A stretch of 64,000 bases of DNA from Bradyrhizobium sp. 200 (GCF_023100945.1 NZ_CP064689.1:3578001-3642000); one strand, 5' to 3'; shown: positions 52,542-62,897, counted from the stretch's first letter. Numbers and translations: made by a program. Notes: a model not told the origin generated them from the letters alone.

Positions 52542-52715
52542 CGCCTCCGCTCCCTAATTTCGATGGTCAATGCGCTTTGCAACTCAAGATGTGCCACGGC
52601 AACGATGGACACGCTTGATCGCCGGCTTACATTTTCCTTACCAACAGCTTATTCTTGCGGTTCCGGCGGCGTCAGACGGCCTTCGACGAGCGAGCGCCGC
52701 GCGTGGAATTGCGAC

Positions 52716-54277
52716 TTGCGGTACCTCTTTGAAAATTTTTCCTTCGATACCGACCGTCGCGAGCTGAGTCGCGGGACGGATGCGATCACCATCGCGCCGC
52801 AGGTGTTCGATTTGCTCAGTTATCTGATCGGCAACCGGGACCGCGTCGTCAGCAAGGACGACCTCATAAGCGCCGTTTGGAAGCGCCGCATCATCTCGGA
52901 TGCGGCTCTGGCGACCCGTCTGAATGCGGCGCGGAAAGCAATCGGTGATTCCGGAGATGAGCAGCGCCTCATCAAGACCTTTCCGCGCAAGGGCTTCCGT
53001 TTCATCGGCATGGTGCACGAAACGGCGACCACGACCGTCACGGGTAGCTCTTCGACAAGGCCTTTTGGCACTGCTGACGAACCCTCACTTGTCGTTCTGC
53101 CGTTCGCCAATCTCAGCCCCGATGCCGAGCAGGACTATTTCGTCGATGGCGTCACCGAGAGCCTGACCACGGATCTCTCGCGCATCGTCGGCATCATCGT
53201 GATCGGCCGCAACACTGCTTTCACCTACAAGGGAAAGCATGTCGATTTGAAGCAAATCGGTCGGGAGCTTGGTGTTCGCTATGTCCTTGAAGGTTCCGTG
53301 CAGCGTGGCGGAGGTCGCATGCGCATCAACGTCCAGCTCGTCGATGCCGAAACCGGCAACCATCTATGGGCTGAACGATTCGACAAGCCGATCGCCGATC
53401 TCTTCGACATGCAGGACGAAATTGGCTCGCGTCTTGCCAGTCAGCTTGGAACGGAGCTGGTCACCGCCGAGGCGCGCCGAGCGGCGCGGGCACCACATCC
53501 CGATTCGATGGACCTGTATTTCAGGGCATGGCGAGCGTGAACCGGGGAGGGAATCCCGCAGCCCTGTCGCTGGCGCGCAAATATTTCGAACAGGCCCTCT
53601 GTCTGGACGCCAGCAACGTCGAGGCCATGGTTGGCGCGGCATTCGTCGATGCCATGCGGGGAACTTCCATGTTGACCGGCGACCGGACCGCGCGCCTCGT
53701 GGCAGCCGAAGCGACTTTGACCAAGGTACTTGCCTGCACACCAAATCACGCCATGGCTCACTGTCTCCTCGGCGTCGTCCAGATTTTCACCAAACGCGCC
53801 GCTCAGGGCATCGCCGAATGTGAGCGGGCATTGCTGCTGGATCGAAATCTGGCCTCCGCTTATGTGTGGATTGGACTGGGGAAGTGTTATCTCGGTCGAG
53901 CCAAGGAAACGGAAGCTTGGGTCATGGAGGCGTTCCGGCTTTCCCCTCGTGACAACAAGGCGTTCACCTGGATGGTAACAGCTGGTGTTGCGCAATCGTA
54001 TCTTGCGGCCGACGAAGCTGCTGCCCGCTGGTTCACGCGAGCGATCGAGACCAATCGGAATGTCGCCGCTTTCGTTCACTTCTTTCTTGCCGCCGCGTTG
54101 GCTCATCTTGGGCGGGTCGAGGACGCGCGGGCTTCGATAGAGGCGGGACTCGCGGTCGATCCCAACTTCACTCTGTCCAACTTCCATGCCAGCGCGCCAA
54201 TGGACAATCCGATCTGTCTCGCACAGCGTATGCGTATAGCCGACGGCTTGCGCAAAGCAGGGCTGCCAGAAGGGTGA
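52716..54277 (+). pseudogene. winged-helix/TPR cyclase-like regulator split by a frameshift
   Basis: Part 1 (about 52716-53540) has an OmpR-type winged helix (LRYLFENFSFDTDRRELSRG, VVSKDDLISAVWKRR, PRKGFRFIG). A TolB/adenylate-cyclase-associated domain follows (VVLPFANLSPDAEQDYFVDG, YVLEGSVQR) and ends DLYFRAWRA, stop. Part 2 (frame starting 53528) continues with FQGMASVNRGG and TPR repeats to the usual VPEG-like end (LPEG). In homologues as I recall them this is one protein (LYFQGMA). One base is missing in the TAT TTC AGG region near 53521. The start is a TTG at 52716, weakly supported. It may be a real pseudogene or a base-calling error. Confidence 0.75.
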
Positions 54278-54494
54278 GCTGGCAAACGGTCAAGGCAAAA
54301 TAAATCGAAGGGCCGATCCTCACAAATGACTGCTTCTGGCCCATCGCGTCATTACGCTGCCACGCAACAATCCCGGCGCTATGGGAGCAAAGCCGACATC
54401 GCCGAAAACTATGAGTGCGCCCTATACTAAATCTTGTGTTTTCGGATGGGTACGAGACCCATTCCTACTGTGCATGGGGTTGTTTTCGCTTTTT
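54278..54494. other. short intergenic region with dispersed repeat
   Basis: No gene is visible. It contains the second copy of the 24-base repeat (54465-54488) just beyond the end of the minus-strand SDR gene. Confidence 0.5.
54465..54488. repeat. 24-base dispersed repeat, copy 2
   Basis: Identical over 24 bases to 45329-45352. It is followed by a C/T-rich run that on the minus strand gives A-rich sequence after the SDR stop. Confidence 0.75.
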
Positions 54495-55241
54495 TTAGTA
54501 CGTCGCTCGGCCGCCCGAGATGTCGAACACGGCGCCGGTCGAGAACGCGCAATCTTCCGACGCCAGCCACGCCACCATCGCCGCGAGTTCTTCGACGAGG
54601 ACGAAACGTCCCTTCGGAATTTTCGACAGCATGAAGTCGATATGCTGCTGCGTGAGCTGGTCGAAGATCGCGGTTTTCGCCGCCGCAGGCGTCACCGCGT
54701 TGACGAGAATGTCGTGCTGGGCGAGTTCCTTGCCGAGCGACTTGGTGAGCGCGATCAGGCCGGCCTTCGAGGCGGAATAATGCGCGGCGTTGGGGTTGCC
54801 TTCCTTGCCGGCAATGGAGGCGATGTTGACGATGCGGCCGTATTTCTGCGCGATCATCGCCGGCACCACTGCCTTGCAGCAGATGAAGGGGCCGTCGAGA
54901 TTGATGCGCAGCACCTTGCGCCATTCGTCGAGGTCGGTTTCCCACACCGTCTTGTTGACGCCGGCGATGCCGGCATTGTTGACGAGGATGTCGATCTTGC
55001 CGAGCGCCTTCAGCGTCTCGTCGCGGGTGTTTTCGACCGCGGCGAGATCGGAGACGTCGACCTTGAACGCCGACACCGCCGGGCCGATTTCCTTCGCGGT
55101 CTTTTCGGCAAACGGCAGGTCATGATCCCAGATCGCGACCTTCGCGCCGGATGCTGCGAAGCGCTCGGCAATGGCGCGGCCAAAACCCTGCGCGCCGCCG
55201 GTGACGACGGCACAGCGGCCGTTCAGATCGATCTTGTTCAT
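54495..55241 (-). CDS. short-chain dehydrogenase/reductase (SDR), sugar-acid pathway
   Basis: 248 residues. The cofactor motif TGGAQGFGRA (14-23), NNAG (88-91), S142 and the YSASK active site (Y155, K159) are intact. An Asp at the end of beta 2 (IWDHD) suggests NAD rather than NADP. AGGAG lies 8 bases before ATG 55241. It follows a second SDR by 16 bases and lies in the LacI regulon, so it probably oxidises a sugar, lactone precursor or keto-deoxy acid. Confidence 0.88.
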   Translation of the reverse strand: MNKIDLNGRCAVVTGGAQGFGRAIAERFAASGAKVAIWDHDLPFAEKTAKEIGPAVSAFKVDVSDLAAVENTRDETLKALGKIDILVNNAGIAGVNKTVWETDLDEWRKVLRINLDGPFICCKAVVPAMIAQKYGRIVNIASIAGKEGNPNAAHYSASKAGLIALTKSLGKELAQHDILVNAVTPAAAKTAIFDQLTQQHIDFMLSKIPKGRFVLVEELAAMVAWLASEDCAFSTGAVFDISGGRATY

Positions 55242-55257
55242 TGGGATATCTCCTGCG

Positions 55258-55992
55258 TTACAGCGTCCAGCCGCCGTCGATGACATGCGCGACACCGGTG
55301 GTGAACGCGCTTTCGTCACTGGCGAGATAGACGGCGAGCGAAGCGATCTCCTCGGCGGTGCCGAGCCGGCCCATCGGTTGCCGCGAGACGAACATCTCGC
55401 GCCCGTTGGGGCCTGCGGCGGCCGCGCGCTCCAGCATTGAAGGGGTTTCGATGGTGCCGGGGCAGATGCAGTTGCAGCGGATGCCTTTGGTGATGAAGTC
55501 CACCGCCACCGACTTGGTCAGCGCCGCGACCGCGGCCTTGGTGGCGCCGTAGACGTAGCGATTGGGCGCAGCCTTCACCACGCCGGCTGCCGAGGAGATG
55601 TTGACGATTGTACCTTTGCCATTTTCCAGCATGCCCGGCAGGAACGAACGGATCGTGCGGTGCATCGACTTGACGTTGAGGTCGAAGGAAAAATCCCAGT
55701 CTTCGTCCGAGCAATCCAGCACGGTGCCGTGATGCACGAAGCCGGCGGCATTGAGCAGGATGTCGGTCTTGCCGGCGCGCTTGGCCATGGCGGCGACGGC
55801 TGCGCTGTCACGCGCATCGAGCCTGGCCACTTCCGCGATCCCTTCGATCTTGAGGGCTTCGAGCTTGATCTCATCGATGTCGGTGGCGAACACCGTTGCG
55901 CCTTCACGCGCAAAAGCCACCGCACAGGCGCGGCCGATTCCCACGGCCGCCGCAGTGACGAATGCGCGCTTGCCCTTCAGGCGGTCTGACAT
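55258..55992 (-). CDS. SDR dehydrogenase, 2-keto-3-deoxy-fuconate/DHRS6-like
   Basis: 244 residues. The nucleotide-binding motif is TAAAVGIGRA (the TAAA variant seen in DHRS6/BDH2 and 2-keto-3-deoxy-L-fuconate dehydrogenases). S133/S134 and YGATK (Y148, K152) follow, with FATDID indicating NAD. These relatives oxidise 2-keto-3-deoxy-sugar acids, which fits the aldonate dehydratase upstream. AAGGAAG precedes ATG 55992. A repeat element (56033-56170) separates it from the dehydratase gene. Confidence 0.88.
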   Translation of the reverse strand: MSDRLKGKRAFVTAAAVGIGRACAVAFAREGATVFATDIDEIKLEALKIEGIAEVARLDARDSAAVAAMAKRAGKTDILLNAAGFVHHGTVLDCSDEDWDFSFDLNVKSMHRTIRSFLPGMLENGKGTIVNISSAAGVVKAAPNRYVYGATKAAVAALTKSVAVDFITKGIRCNCICPGTIETPSMLERAAAAGPNGREMFVSRQPMGRLGTAEEIASLAVYLASDESAFTTGVAHVIDGGWTL

Positions 55993-56032
55993 TTTTTCTT
56001 CCTTGAGCGATTGAGGATTGTTTCTCGACGTC

Positions 56033-56170
56033 ATACGCGGGCTTGCCGCCTTCGCCAAGGCTTCGGCGGCCGAGTGTACGATGCAGGGCCCGGCGAAGCT
56101 TTAGCGGAGACGGGACCCGCGTATCCATCTTCTTCCGCAAAAGGATGGATTGCCGGGTCAAGCCCGGCAA
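56033..56170. repeat. mosaic palindromic intergenic repeat, copy 2
   Basis: Outer inverted arms ATACGCGGG (56033-56041) and CCCGCGTAT (56116-56124), an inner GCCGCC/GGCGGC hairpin, then ATCCATC...GGATGGAT and TTGCCGGG (56150-56157)/CCCGGCAA (56163-56170). Same architecture as 9431-9520 and 63862-63976. It sits within the operon between dehydratase and SDR and could tune downstream expression. Confidence 0.7.
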
Positions 56171-56185
56171 TGACGATCTTATTGC

Positions 56186-58006
56186 CTAATGATTATCCCG
56201 TGCCACGCCGACTGTACCGGCAATATTCTGATAGCGCGTTGCGAGTTCCATGCAGGCGCCGGTGGCCTGCTGGCCGACGGTCGAGCGATAGAGCTCCTGC
56301 CACGGCGTCTGGTTGGCCGGGTAGGGGAAGCCGCCCTTGTCCTTCAACTCGGCGCGACGCTTCTTCAATTCATCGCTCGTGATCAGGATGTTGGCGTCGC
56401 CCTTGTTGAGGTCGATGCGCACCTTGTCGCCGGTCCTTAAGATCGCGAGCCCGCCATCGGCGGCCGCCTCCGGCGAGGCGTTGAGGATGGAGGGCGAACC
56501 CGAGGTGCCGGACTGCCTTCCATCGCCGATGCAGGGCAGCGAGAGGATGCCACGTTTGATCAACGCTGCCGGCGGCTGCATGTTCACGACCTCGGCGCCG
56601 CCGGGATAGCCGATCGGCCCGGCGCCGCGTATGAACAGCACGCAGTGCTCGTCGATCTCGAGCGCGGGATCGTCGATGCGGTGGTGATAATCCTCGGGGC
56701 CTTCGAAGACGATGGCGCGGCCTTCGAACGCATTCGGGTCCTTGGGATTGATCAAATAGCGGTCGCGGAATTCCTTGGAGATCACACTGGTCTTCATGAT
56801 CGCGGAATCGAACAGATTGCCGCGCAGCACCAGGAAGCCGGCGTCCTTCACCAGCGGCTTGTCGTAGCTCCAGATTACGTCACCGTCGGGCTTGGGCGCC
56901 TCGCGGCAGTTCTCGCCCATGGTGCGGCCGTTGACGGTGACGGCGTCCTCATGGATGCGCTTGTGCGCCATCAATTCGCGGACCACCGCCGGCACGCCGC
57001 CGGCGCGATGATATTCCTCGCCGAGATAGAAGCCGGCCGGCTGCATGTTCACCAATAGCGGAATGTCGTGGCCGTGTTTCTGCCAGTCGTCGATCGAGAG
57101 TTCGACGCCGATATGCCGGGCCAGCGCGTTGATGTGGATCGGCGCGTTGGTCGAGCCGCCGATCGCTGAATTCACCGCAATGCAGTTCTCGAACGCCTTG
57201 CGGGTCAGGATGTCGGAGGGCTTGAGATCCTCCCACACCATCTCGACGATCCGTTTTCCGGTCTCATAGGCGATCTGACCGCGCTCGCGATAGGGCGCCG
57301 GGATCGCCGCGCATCCCGGCAGCGACATGCCGAGCGCTTCCGCAAGCGAGTTCATGGTCGAGGCGGTGCCCATGGTGTTGCAATGGCCGACCGAGGGCGC
57401 CGAGGAGGCCACGATTTCAATGAACTCGTTGTAGTCGATCTCGCCGGCGGCCAGCCGCTCGCGGGCCTTCCAGACGATGGTGCCCGAACCGGTACGCTCG
57501 CCGTTGAACCAGCCGTTCAGCATCGGACCGCCCGAAAGCACGATGGCGGGCAGATTGACGGTCGCCGCCGCCATCAGGCAGGCCGGCGTGGTCTTGTCGC
57601 AGCCGGTGGTCAGCACCACGCCATCGAGCGGATAGCCGAACAGGATTTCGACCAGGCCGAGATAGGCGAGATTGCGATCGAGCGCCGCGGTCGGACGCTT
57701 GCCGGTTTCCTGGATCGGATGCGTCGGAAATTCCATCGCGATGCCGCCGGCGGCGCGGATGCCTTCGCGCACCCGGTGCGCCAGTTCGAGATGGTGACGG
57801 TTGCACGGTGACAGGTCGTTGCCGGTCTGGGCGATGCCGATAATCGGCTTGCCCGACTGCAATTCCTCCCGGGTGAGCCCGTAATTGAGATAACGCTCGA
57901 GATAGAGCGCCGTCATTCCCGGGTTATGCGGGTTGTTGAACCACTCGAGGGAACGTAGTTTCCGGCCCTTGCCGTTGGTGGGGGCCTTGCTGTCGCTTTT
58001 TTTCAT
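56186..58006 (-). CDS. IlvD/Edd-family aldonate dehydratase (xylonate dehydratase-like)
   Basis: 606 residues, length of sugar-acid dehydratases. Predicted iron-sulfur ligands are C68 (DLSPCNR), C136 (TTGCDKT) and C209 (VGHCNTMG). Late motifs are [15 protein letters not shown] and [10 protein letters not shown]. The opening [20 protein letters not shown] resembles D-xylonate dehydratase of Caulobacter. It removes water from an aldonate to give a 2-keto-3-deoxy acid. GGAGG lies 6-7 bases before ATG 58006, and a LacI-type palindrome lies about 140 bases upstream. L-arabinonate or fuconate are alternative substrates. Confidence 0.85.
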   Translation of the reverse strand: MKKSDSKAPTNGKGRKLRSLEWFNNPHNPGMTALYLERYLNYGLTREELQSGKPIIGIAQTGNDLSPCNRHHLELAHRVREGIRAAGGIAMEFPTHPIQETGKRPTAALDRNLAYLGLVEILFGYPLDGVVLTTGCDKTTPACLMAAATVNLPAIVLSGGPMLNGWFNGERTGSGTIVWKARERLAAGEIDYNEFIEIVASSAPSVGHCNTMGTASTMNSLAEALGMSLPGCAAIPAPYRERGQIAYETGKRIVEMVWEDLKPSDILTRKAFENCIAVNSAIGGSTNAPIHINALARHIGVELSIDDWQKHGHDIPLLVNMQPAGFYLGEEYHRAGGVPAVVRELMAHKRIHEDAVTVNGRTMGENCREAPKPDGDVIWSYDKPLVKDAGFLVLRGNLFDSAIMKTSVISKEFRDRYLINPKDPNAFEGRAIVFEGPEDYHHRIDDPALEIDEHCVLFIRGAGPIGYPGGAEVVNMQPPAALIKRGILSLPCIGDGRQSGTSGSPSILNASPEAAADGGLAILRTGDKVRIDLNKGDANILITSDELKKRRAELKDKGGFPYPANQTPWQELYRSTVGQQATGACMELATRYQNIAGTVGVARDNH

Positions 58007-58145
58007 TGATTCCTCCCGCACTGCAAACTGGTGGCGGCTCAAAACATGGCAGCGCTTGCACCATGCTGAAAAATTCATCCGCTGCAAACGCGGCTGCCAC
58101 GCCCAATTCAGATTTTCGCAAACTCGATCCTAATCCGGCCTAAAA

Positions 58146-58157
58146 GGTAGCGCTACC
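58146..58157. promoter_or_regulatory. LacI-family operator candidate upstream of the dehydratase
   Basis: Perfect palindrome GGTAGCGCTACC, extended to near-symmetric AAGGTAGCGCTACCAT. Its CGCT centre is typical of LacI-family operators. It sits between the LacI gene's 3' end and the dehydratase start, and a related element is at 59273-59286. Confidence 0.65.
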
Positions 58158-58198
58158 ATTTTCTGCCGCACTGTGGCCCTCTCTGCGAGAGCGGCACA

Positions 58199-59230
58199 TC
58201 AGATGCTTGAGGGCATCGAACTCTCGCGGACCATCAACTGAAAGCCAAGGTCGATAACCGGCTCCTGCGGGCGACGGCCTTCGATCGCGTCGATCACCAT
58301 GGTGACGGCGTGCCGGCCCATTTCATAGCGATTGGTGCGCACGCTGGTGAGCGCGGGGACGGCGGAGGCGGTGAATTCCAGGTCGTTGAAGCCGACGATG
58401 GCCAGATCGCGGGGAACCGCGATCTGGCGGCGCTGGCATTCGAACAGGACGCCAAGCGCAAGATCGTCGTTGACGCAGAAGACGGCGTCGATGTCGGGCG
58501 TCTGCGCAAGCAGGTCGGCGAACAGCGTCCCGCCAAGCGTGACAGTGGTCGGGACGGAAGTCGTGACGATGAGGATCGGATCGAACAGCGAGGCGGCCTT
58601 CATGGCATCACGATACCCTTCGAACCGCCGCTGCACGCGAGGGTCCATTCGCGCGCCGAGAAATCCGATGCGGCGGCATCCTTGTTCGAGGATGTGCGTA
58701 ATGGCCGCAAAAGCCGCGTCGTAATGTGAGAAGCCGACCATCATGTCCACCGGGCTGTCGCCGATCTCCATGATCTGCGTGACCGGGCAATTCATGGATT
58801 CCAGGATCGTGCGCGATTCCGCGGTCTGGTTGATGCCGGTGACGATCAATCCCGCGGGCTTCTGCGCCCGGAACAGGCGCAGCACTTTTTCCTCTTGCAG
58901 GATGCTGTAGCGGGTATTGGCAAGCTGAATGGTGTAGCGGCTGCCCTCGGAAGAATCGTAGATGCCGCGCAACACATCGGCGAACACGTTGTTGGTGAGG
59001 GAAGGGATGACGACGCCGATGACTTCCGTGCGGTGCGAGGCCAGCGCGCGCGCGGCGAGATTGGGTACGTAGCCCAGTTCCTTCACGGCGCTATCGACGC
59101 GTTCCCGCTTGCTCAGCGACAGAGCTTCGGGGTTCCTGAAAAAACGCGATGCCGTGATTGGGCTGACGCCAGCGAGCTTGGCGACCTCGGTGAGGCGGAT
59201 TTTGCCAGACTTTGTCTGTTTTCGTCCCAT
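58199..59230 (-). CDS. LacI-family transcriptional repressor
   Basis: 343 residues. The N-terminal LacI helix-turn-helix and hinge (KIRLTEVAKLAGVSPITASR then FFRNPEALSLSK, ending AARALAS) are followed by a sugar-binding periplasmic-type domain with VIPSLTNNVFADVLRGI and CVNDDLALG. It lies between the sugar-acid enzymes and the ABC transporter, with operator-like palindromes on each side. It is the clear candidate regulator, released by a sugar acid or intermediate. Similar to GntR-type (gluconate) members. Confidence 0.92.
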   Translation of the reverse strand: MGRKQTKSGKIRLTEVAKLAGVSPITASRFFRNPEALSLSKRERVDSAVKELGYVPNLAARALASHRTEVIGVVIPSLTNNVFADVLRGIYDSSEGSRYTIQLANTRYSILQEEKVLRLFRAQKPAGLIVTGINQTAESRTILESMNCPVTQIMEIGDSPVDMMVGFSHYDAAFAAITHILEQGCRRIGFLGARMDPRVQRRFEGYRDAMKAASLFDPILIVTTSVPTTVTLGGTLFADLLAQTPDIDAVFCVNDDLALGVLFECQRRQIAVPRDLAIVGFNDLEFTASAVPALTSVRTNRYEMGRHAVTMVIDAIEGRRPQEPVIDLGFQLMVRESSMPSSI

Positions 59231-59272
59231 CTTGCGCTCATATCACAACAGATTAGACGTTTGAACAATTAT

Positions 59273-59286
59273 TGACAGCGCTACCA
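59273..59286. promoter_or_regulatory. second LacI operator candidate, lacI/transporter intergenic
   Basis: TGACAGCGCTACCA shares AGCGCTACC with the palindrome at 58146-58157. The left half has two mismatches. It lies between the divergent lacI and transporter genes. Confidence 0.55.
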
Positions 59287-59422
59287 TCGGATTGCTAAAA
59301 ACCGCCAAACTGCGGATGATGATGACGGTTGAATTCGGCTTCCGGCATTAGGGTCGAAAAAACAGCAGTGCGTCGCGTCCACCTGTGGCGCCACAAAACA
59401 GAAAATGAGGGGAGAGAGTTCG

Positions 59423-60490
59423 ATGTCGTCGGTACAGATTCGCGACGTGCGAAAGTCGTTCGGCAATTTTGAAGTTTTGCACGGCGTATCGATTCCGATC
59501 GAGGATGGCGAGTTCGTCGTGCTCGTCGGCCCCTCCGGTTGCGGCAAATCGACCTTGTTGCGGATGCTCGCCGGCCTCGAAAACATCACCTCGGGCACGA
59601 TTTCGATCGGCGACCGCGTGGTCAACAATGTCCAGCCCAAAGAGCGCGACATTGCCATGGTGTTCCAGAACTACGCGCTCTATCCGCACATGACGGTCGC
59701 CGACAATATGGGCTTTTCGCTCAAGCTGCGCGGCGCCAAGGCTGAGGAAATCACGAACGGGGTCAAGCGCGCAGCCGAAATCCTGGCGCTGACCCCGCTG
59801 CTCGAGCGCTATCCCCGGCAATTGTCGGGCGGCCAGCGCCAGCGCGTCGCGATGGGCCGCGCCATCGTGCGCGACCCGCAAGTGTTCCTGTTCGACGAGC
59901 CCTTGTCCAACCTTGACGCCAAGCTGCGCGTTGCGATGCGCACCGAGATCAAGGAACTGCACCAGCGGCTAAAGACCACGACAGTTTACGTCACGCACGA
60001 CCAGATTGAGGCGATGACCATGGCCGACAAGATTGTCGTCATGCATGACGGCATCGTCGAGCAGATGGGCACGCCCCTCGAACTCTATGACAGCCCGGCC
60101 AATCAGTTCGTCGCGGGCTTCATCGGTTCGCCGGCGATGAATTTCCTCAAAGGCAAGGTGAAGTCGAACGGCAGCGCCGGGTTCGAAGGTCCGAACGGCG
60201 TCAAGCTGCCGCTGAAAACGGCGCCCGCCAATTCCGAGGGCCAGCCGGCGGTCTACGGCGTGCGGCCCGAACATTTCACGATCGCCGACGACGGCGCCGA
60301 AGCCGAGATCGTCGTGGTCGAGCCGACCGGTTCGGAAACCCAGGTCTTCGCCAAGCTTGGCGGAGAGCAGGTGGTCGCCGTGTTCCGCGAGCGGCATCAA
60401 TTCAATCCGGGCGACAAGGTCCGGTTGAAGCCGGATCCGTCGCTCGTGCATCTGTTCGACGAGGCGACCGGCAAGCGACTGAATGGCTGA
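59423..60490 (+). CDS. sugar ABC transporter ATPase (UgpC/MsmK type)
   Basis: 355 residues. The ATPase domain (1-235) has [10 protein letters not shown] (35-44), [14 protein letters not shown] and [16 protein letters not shown]-terminal MOBE/OB regulatory region follows, with [17 protein letters not shown] precedes ATG 59423. It is first in a four-gene importer operon and provides energy for the permeases. Part of a tandem 24-base duplication surrounds its stop (60485-60522). Confidence 0.93.
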   Translation: MSSVQIRDVRKSFGNFEVLHGVSIPIEDGEFVVLVGPSGCGKSTLLRMLAGLENITSGTISIGDRVVNNVQPKERDIAMVFQNYALYPHMTVADNMGFSLKLRGAKAEEITNGVKRAAEILALTPLLERYPRQLSGGQRQRVAMGRAIVRDPQVFLFDEPLSNLDAKLRVAMRTEIKELHQRLKTTTVYVTHDQIEAMTMADKIVVMHDGIVEQMGTPLELYDSPANQFVAGFIGSPAMNFLKGKVKSNGSAGFEGPNGVKLPLKTAPANSEGQPAVYGVRPEHFTIADDGAEAEIVVVEPTGSETQVFAKLGGEQVVAVFRERHQFNPGDKVRLKPDPSLVHLFDEATGKRLNG

Positions 60491-60522
60491 GCGATAACTA
60501 ACTAAAACGGCTGAGCAATAAC
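60485..60522 (+). repeat. short tandem duplication after the ATPase stop codon
   Basis: GGCTGAGCGATAAC (60485-60498) and GGCTGAGCAATAAC (60509-60522) repeat with a 24-base period. The first copy contains the stop codon. A small local duplication between the ATPase and binding-protein genes. Confidence 0.6.
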
Positions 60523-60551
60523 CAAAAAATAGTCAAACGGGAGGATGGACC

Positions 60552-61871
60552 ATGCATGACTTTACCCGCCGCTCTCTGCTTCAGGGCGGCACCGCGCTGG
60601 CGGCGGCCGGCGCACTGACCGGACCGGCACTGCTCGATTTCGCCAAGGCCTGGGCGCAGGCCTCGCCGTGGAAGGCGGAGCCCGGCGCCAAGCTCACGGT
60701 GATGCGCTGGAAGCGCTTCGTGCCGGCGGAAGACGACGCCTTCAATGCCATGGTCGCCGCGTTCAAGACCGCAACCGGCACCGAAATGAACGTGTTCTCG
60801 GAATCCTTCGAGGACGTGCAGCCGAAGGCCTCGGTTGCCGCCAACACCGGCTCGGGCCTCGACCTCGCCTGGGGCCTGCACACGCTGCCGCAGCTTTTCC
60901 CGGCGCAAGTGCTGCAGATGAACGATGTCGCCGACTATCTCGGCAAGAAATACGGCGGCTGGACCGAAGCTGCGGCGGTAACCTGCAAGCAGGGCAACAA
61001 CTGGCTCGGTATCCCCGTGGCGACCATCGGCGGCTACATGACCTACCGCAAATCGTCGGTGGAAAAGGCCGGTTTCAAGGATTTCCCGAAGGACTTCCCG
61101 GGTTTCCTCGAAATGTGCAAGGCGCTGAAGAAGAACAACACGCCGGCCGGTTTCCCGTTGGGCCACGCCTCGGGCGACGCCAACGCCTGGCTGCACTGGA
61201 TCCTCTGGGGTCACGGGGCCTACACGGTCGACAAGGACAACAAGGTCATCATCAACTCGCCCGAGACCGTAAAGGCGCTCGAGTACTGCAAGGCGCTGTC
61301 CGACACCTTCATTCCCGGCGTCGCGTCGTGGAACGATTCGTCGAACAACAAGGCGTTTCTGTCAGGCGAACTGCACGTCACCGCCAACGGCATCTCGATC
61401 TATGTCGCGGCCAAGGACGATCCGACCAAGAAGGAACTCACCGAGGACACGTATCATGCGCTGTGGCCGGTCGGCCCGATCGGGAAGCCGACCGAACTGC
61501 AGCTCTGCGTGCCGATCCTGGCGTTCAAGTTCACCAAATATCCGAACGCGGCGAAGGCCTTCATCGCCTTCATGCTGGAGAAGGAAAACTACGACAAGTG
61601 GCTGTCGGGCGCCCGCGGCTATCTCACCCACACGCTCAACGCCTATGACAACTCGCCGGTCTGGACTGCGGATCCGAAGAACGCCGTATTCGCGCAGGCC
61701 AGCAAGCGCGCGCTTCCCGCATCCGGTATCGGTACGCCGGGCGAGAAGGCGGCAACCGCGATCGCCGACTTCCTGGTGGTCGACATGTTCGCCAACTACT
61801 GCACCGGTGCCAAGGATGCCAAAACCGCGATCGCGGAAACCGAGCGTCAGTTGAAGCGCATCTATCGCTAA
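60552..61871 (+). CDS. Tat-exported sugar ABC substrate-binding protein
   Basis: 439 residues. The signal carries a twin-arginine motif, FTRRSLLQGGTALAAAGAL, with cleavage near WAQAS. The solute-binding type 1 fold has LTVMRWKRFVPAEDDAF and PKASVAANTGSGLDLAWGL. It captures the sugar or sugar acid for the adjacent permeases. GGGAGG lies 7-8 bases before ATG 60552. Tat export suggests folding before secretion. Related to the orphan protein at 49934. Confidence 0.92.
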   Translation: MHDFTRRSLLQGGTALAAAGALTGPALLDFAKAWAQASPWKAEPGAKLTVMRWKRFVPAEDDAFNAMVAAFKTATGTEMNVFSESFEDVQPKASVAANTGSGLDLAWGLHTLPQLFPAQVLQMNDVADYLGKKYGGWTEAAAVTCKQGNNWLGIPVATIGGYMTYRKSSVEKAGFKDFPKDFPGFLEMCKALKKNNTPAGFPLGHASGDANAWLHWILWGHGAYTVDKDNKVIINSPETVKALEYCKALSDTFIPGVASWNDSSNNKAFLSGELHVTANGISIYVAAKDDPTKKELTEDTYHALWPVGPIGKPTELQLCVPILAFKFTKYPNAAKAFIAFMLEKENYDKWLSGARGYLTHTLNAYDNSPVWTADPKNAVFAQASKRALPASGIGTPGEKAATAIADFLVVDMFANYCTGAKDAKTAIAETERQLKRIYR

Positions 61872-61937
61872 CGAGAACCGGAGCGGATGGCGGGTGACCG
61901 CCGTCCGCTCCATTCATTTTCAATCGGGACATCGCCC

Positions 61938-62897
61938 ATGGCTGACATCGCAATCGCGCCACGACGCGCCAAGACGGAGATCCGCGAGGCCAGCGCATGG
62001 GACCAGCTCAAGCATAACCGTAACTGGCTGGGCTTCTGGTTCATGGTGCCGGCGTTGGCGTTCCTGATCTTCTTCCTCGCCTATCCGCTTGGCCTCGGTA
62101 TCTGGCTTTCGTTCACCGACACCCGCATCGGTCGCGTCGGAGCATATGTCGGGACCGAGAATTACGAGTGGCTGTGGGACGACGCGATCTTCTGGCTCTC
62201 GGTGTTCAACACGCTTTTGTACACGTTCATCGCGAGCGCGATCAAATTCGGCATCGGGCTCTATCTGGCGCTGCTCCTGAACGAGAACATGCCGTTCAAG
62301 GCGATGCTGCGCGCGCTGGTGCTGATCCCCTTCATTGTGCCGACGGTGCTGTCGGCGCTGGCATTCTGGTGGATTTTCGATTCGCAGTTCTCGATCATCT
62401 CGTGGTCGCTGAAGCAGATGGGGCTGATCACCGAGAACATCAATTTCCTCGGCGACACGACCTGGGCCCGTATCTGCGTGATCTTCGCCAATATCTGGCG
62501 CGGCGTTCCCTTTGTCGCGATCACGCTGCTGGCGGGCCTGCAGACGGTGTCGCCATCGCTTTACGAGGCGGCGATCCTCGATGGCGCGACCAGCTGGCAG
62601 CGATTCCGCTTCATCACCTATCCGCTGCTGACTCCGATCATCGCCGTCGTGATGACGTTCTCGGTGCTGTTCACCTTCACCGACTTCCAGTTGATCTGGG
62701 CGATGACGCGCGGCGGTCCGGTCAACGCCACGCATTTGATGGCGACCCTGTCGTACCAGCGCGCGATCATCGCGGGCCAGCTCGGCGAGGGCGCCGCGAT
62801 CTCGAGCGCGATGATCCCGTTCCTGCTCGCGGCCATCATGGTGTCCTGGTTCGGGCTGCAACGCCGCAAGTGGCAGCAGGGAGAGAGCAATGACTGA
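61938..62897 (+). CDS. sugar ABC transporter permease (MalF type)
   Basis: 319 residues, six transmembrane helices after a polar N-terminus. The inner-membrane coupling loop is EAAILDGATSWQRFRFITYP. It forms the channel with the next permease. ATG 61938 chosen; an in-frame start at 61887 would precede a polar non-coding-like stretch. It overlaps the next gene by 8 bases. Confidence 0.92.
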   Translation: MADIAIAPRRAKTEIREASAWDQLKHNRNWLGFWFMVPALAFLIFFLAYPLGLGIWLSFTDTRIGRVGAYVGTENYEWLWDDAIFWLSVFNTLLYTFIASAIKFGIGLYLALLLNENMPFKAMLRALVLIPFIVPTVLSALAFWWIFDSQFSIISWSLKQMGLITENINFLGDTTWARICVIFANIWRGVPFVAITLLAGLQTVSPSLYEAAILDGATSWQRFRFITYPLLTPIIAVVMTFSVLFTFTDFQLIWAMTRGGPVNATHLMATLSYQRAIIAGQLGEGAAISSAMIPFLLAAIMVSWFGLQRRKWQQGESND

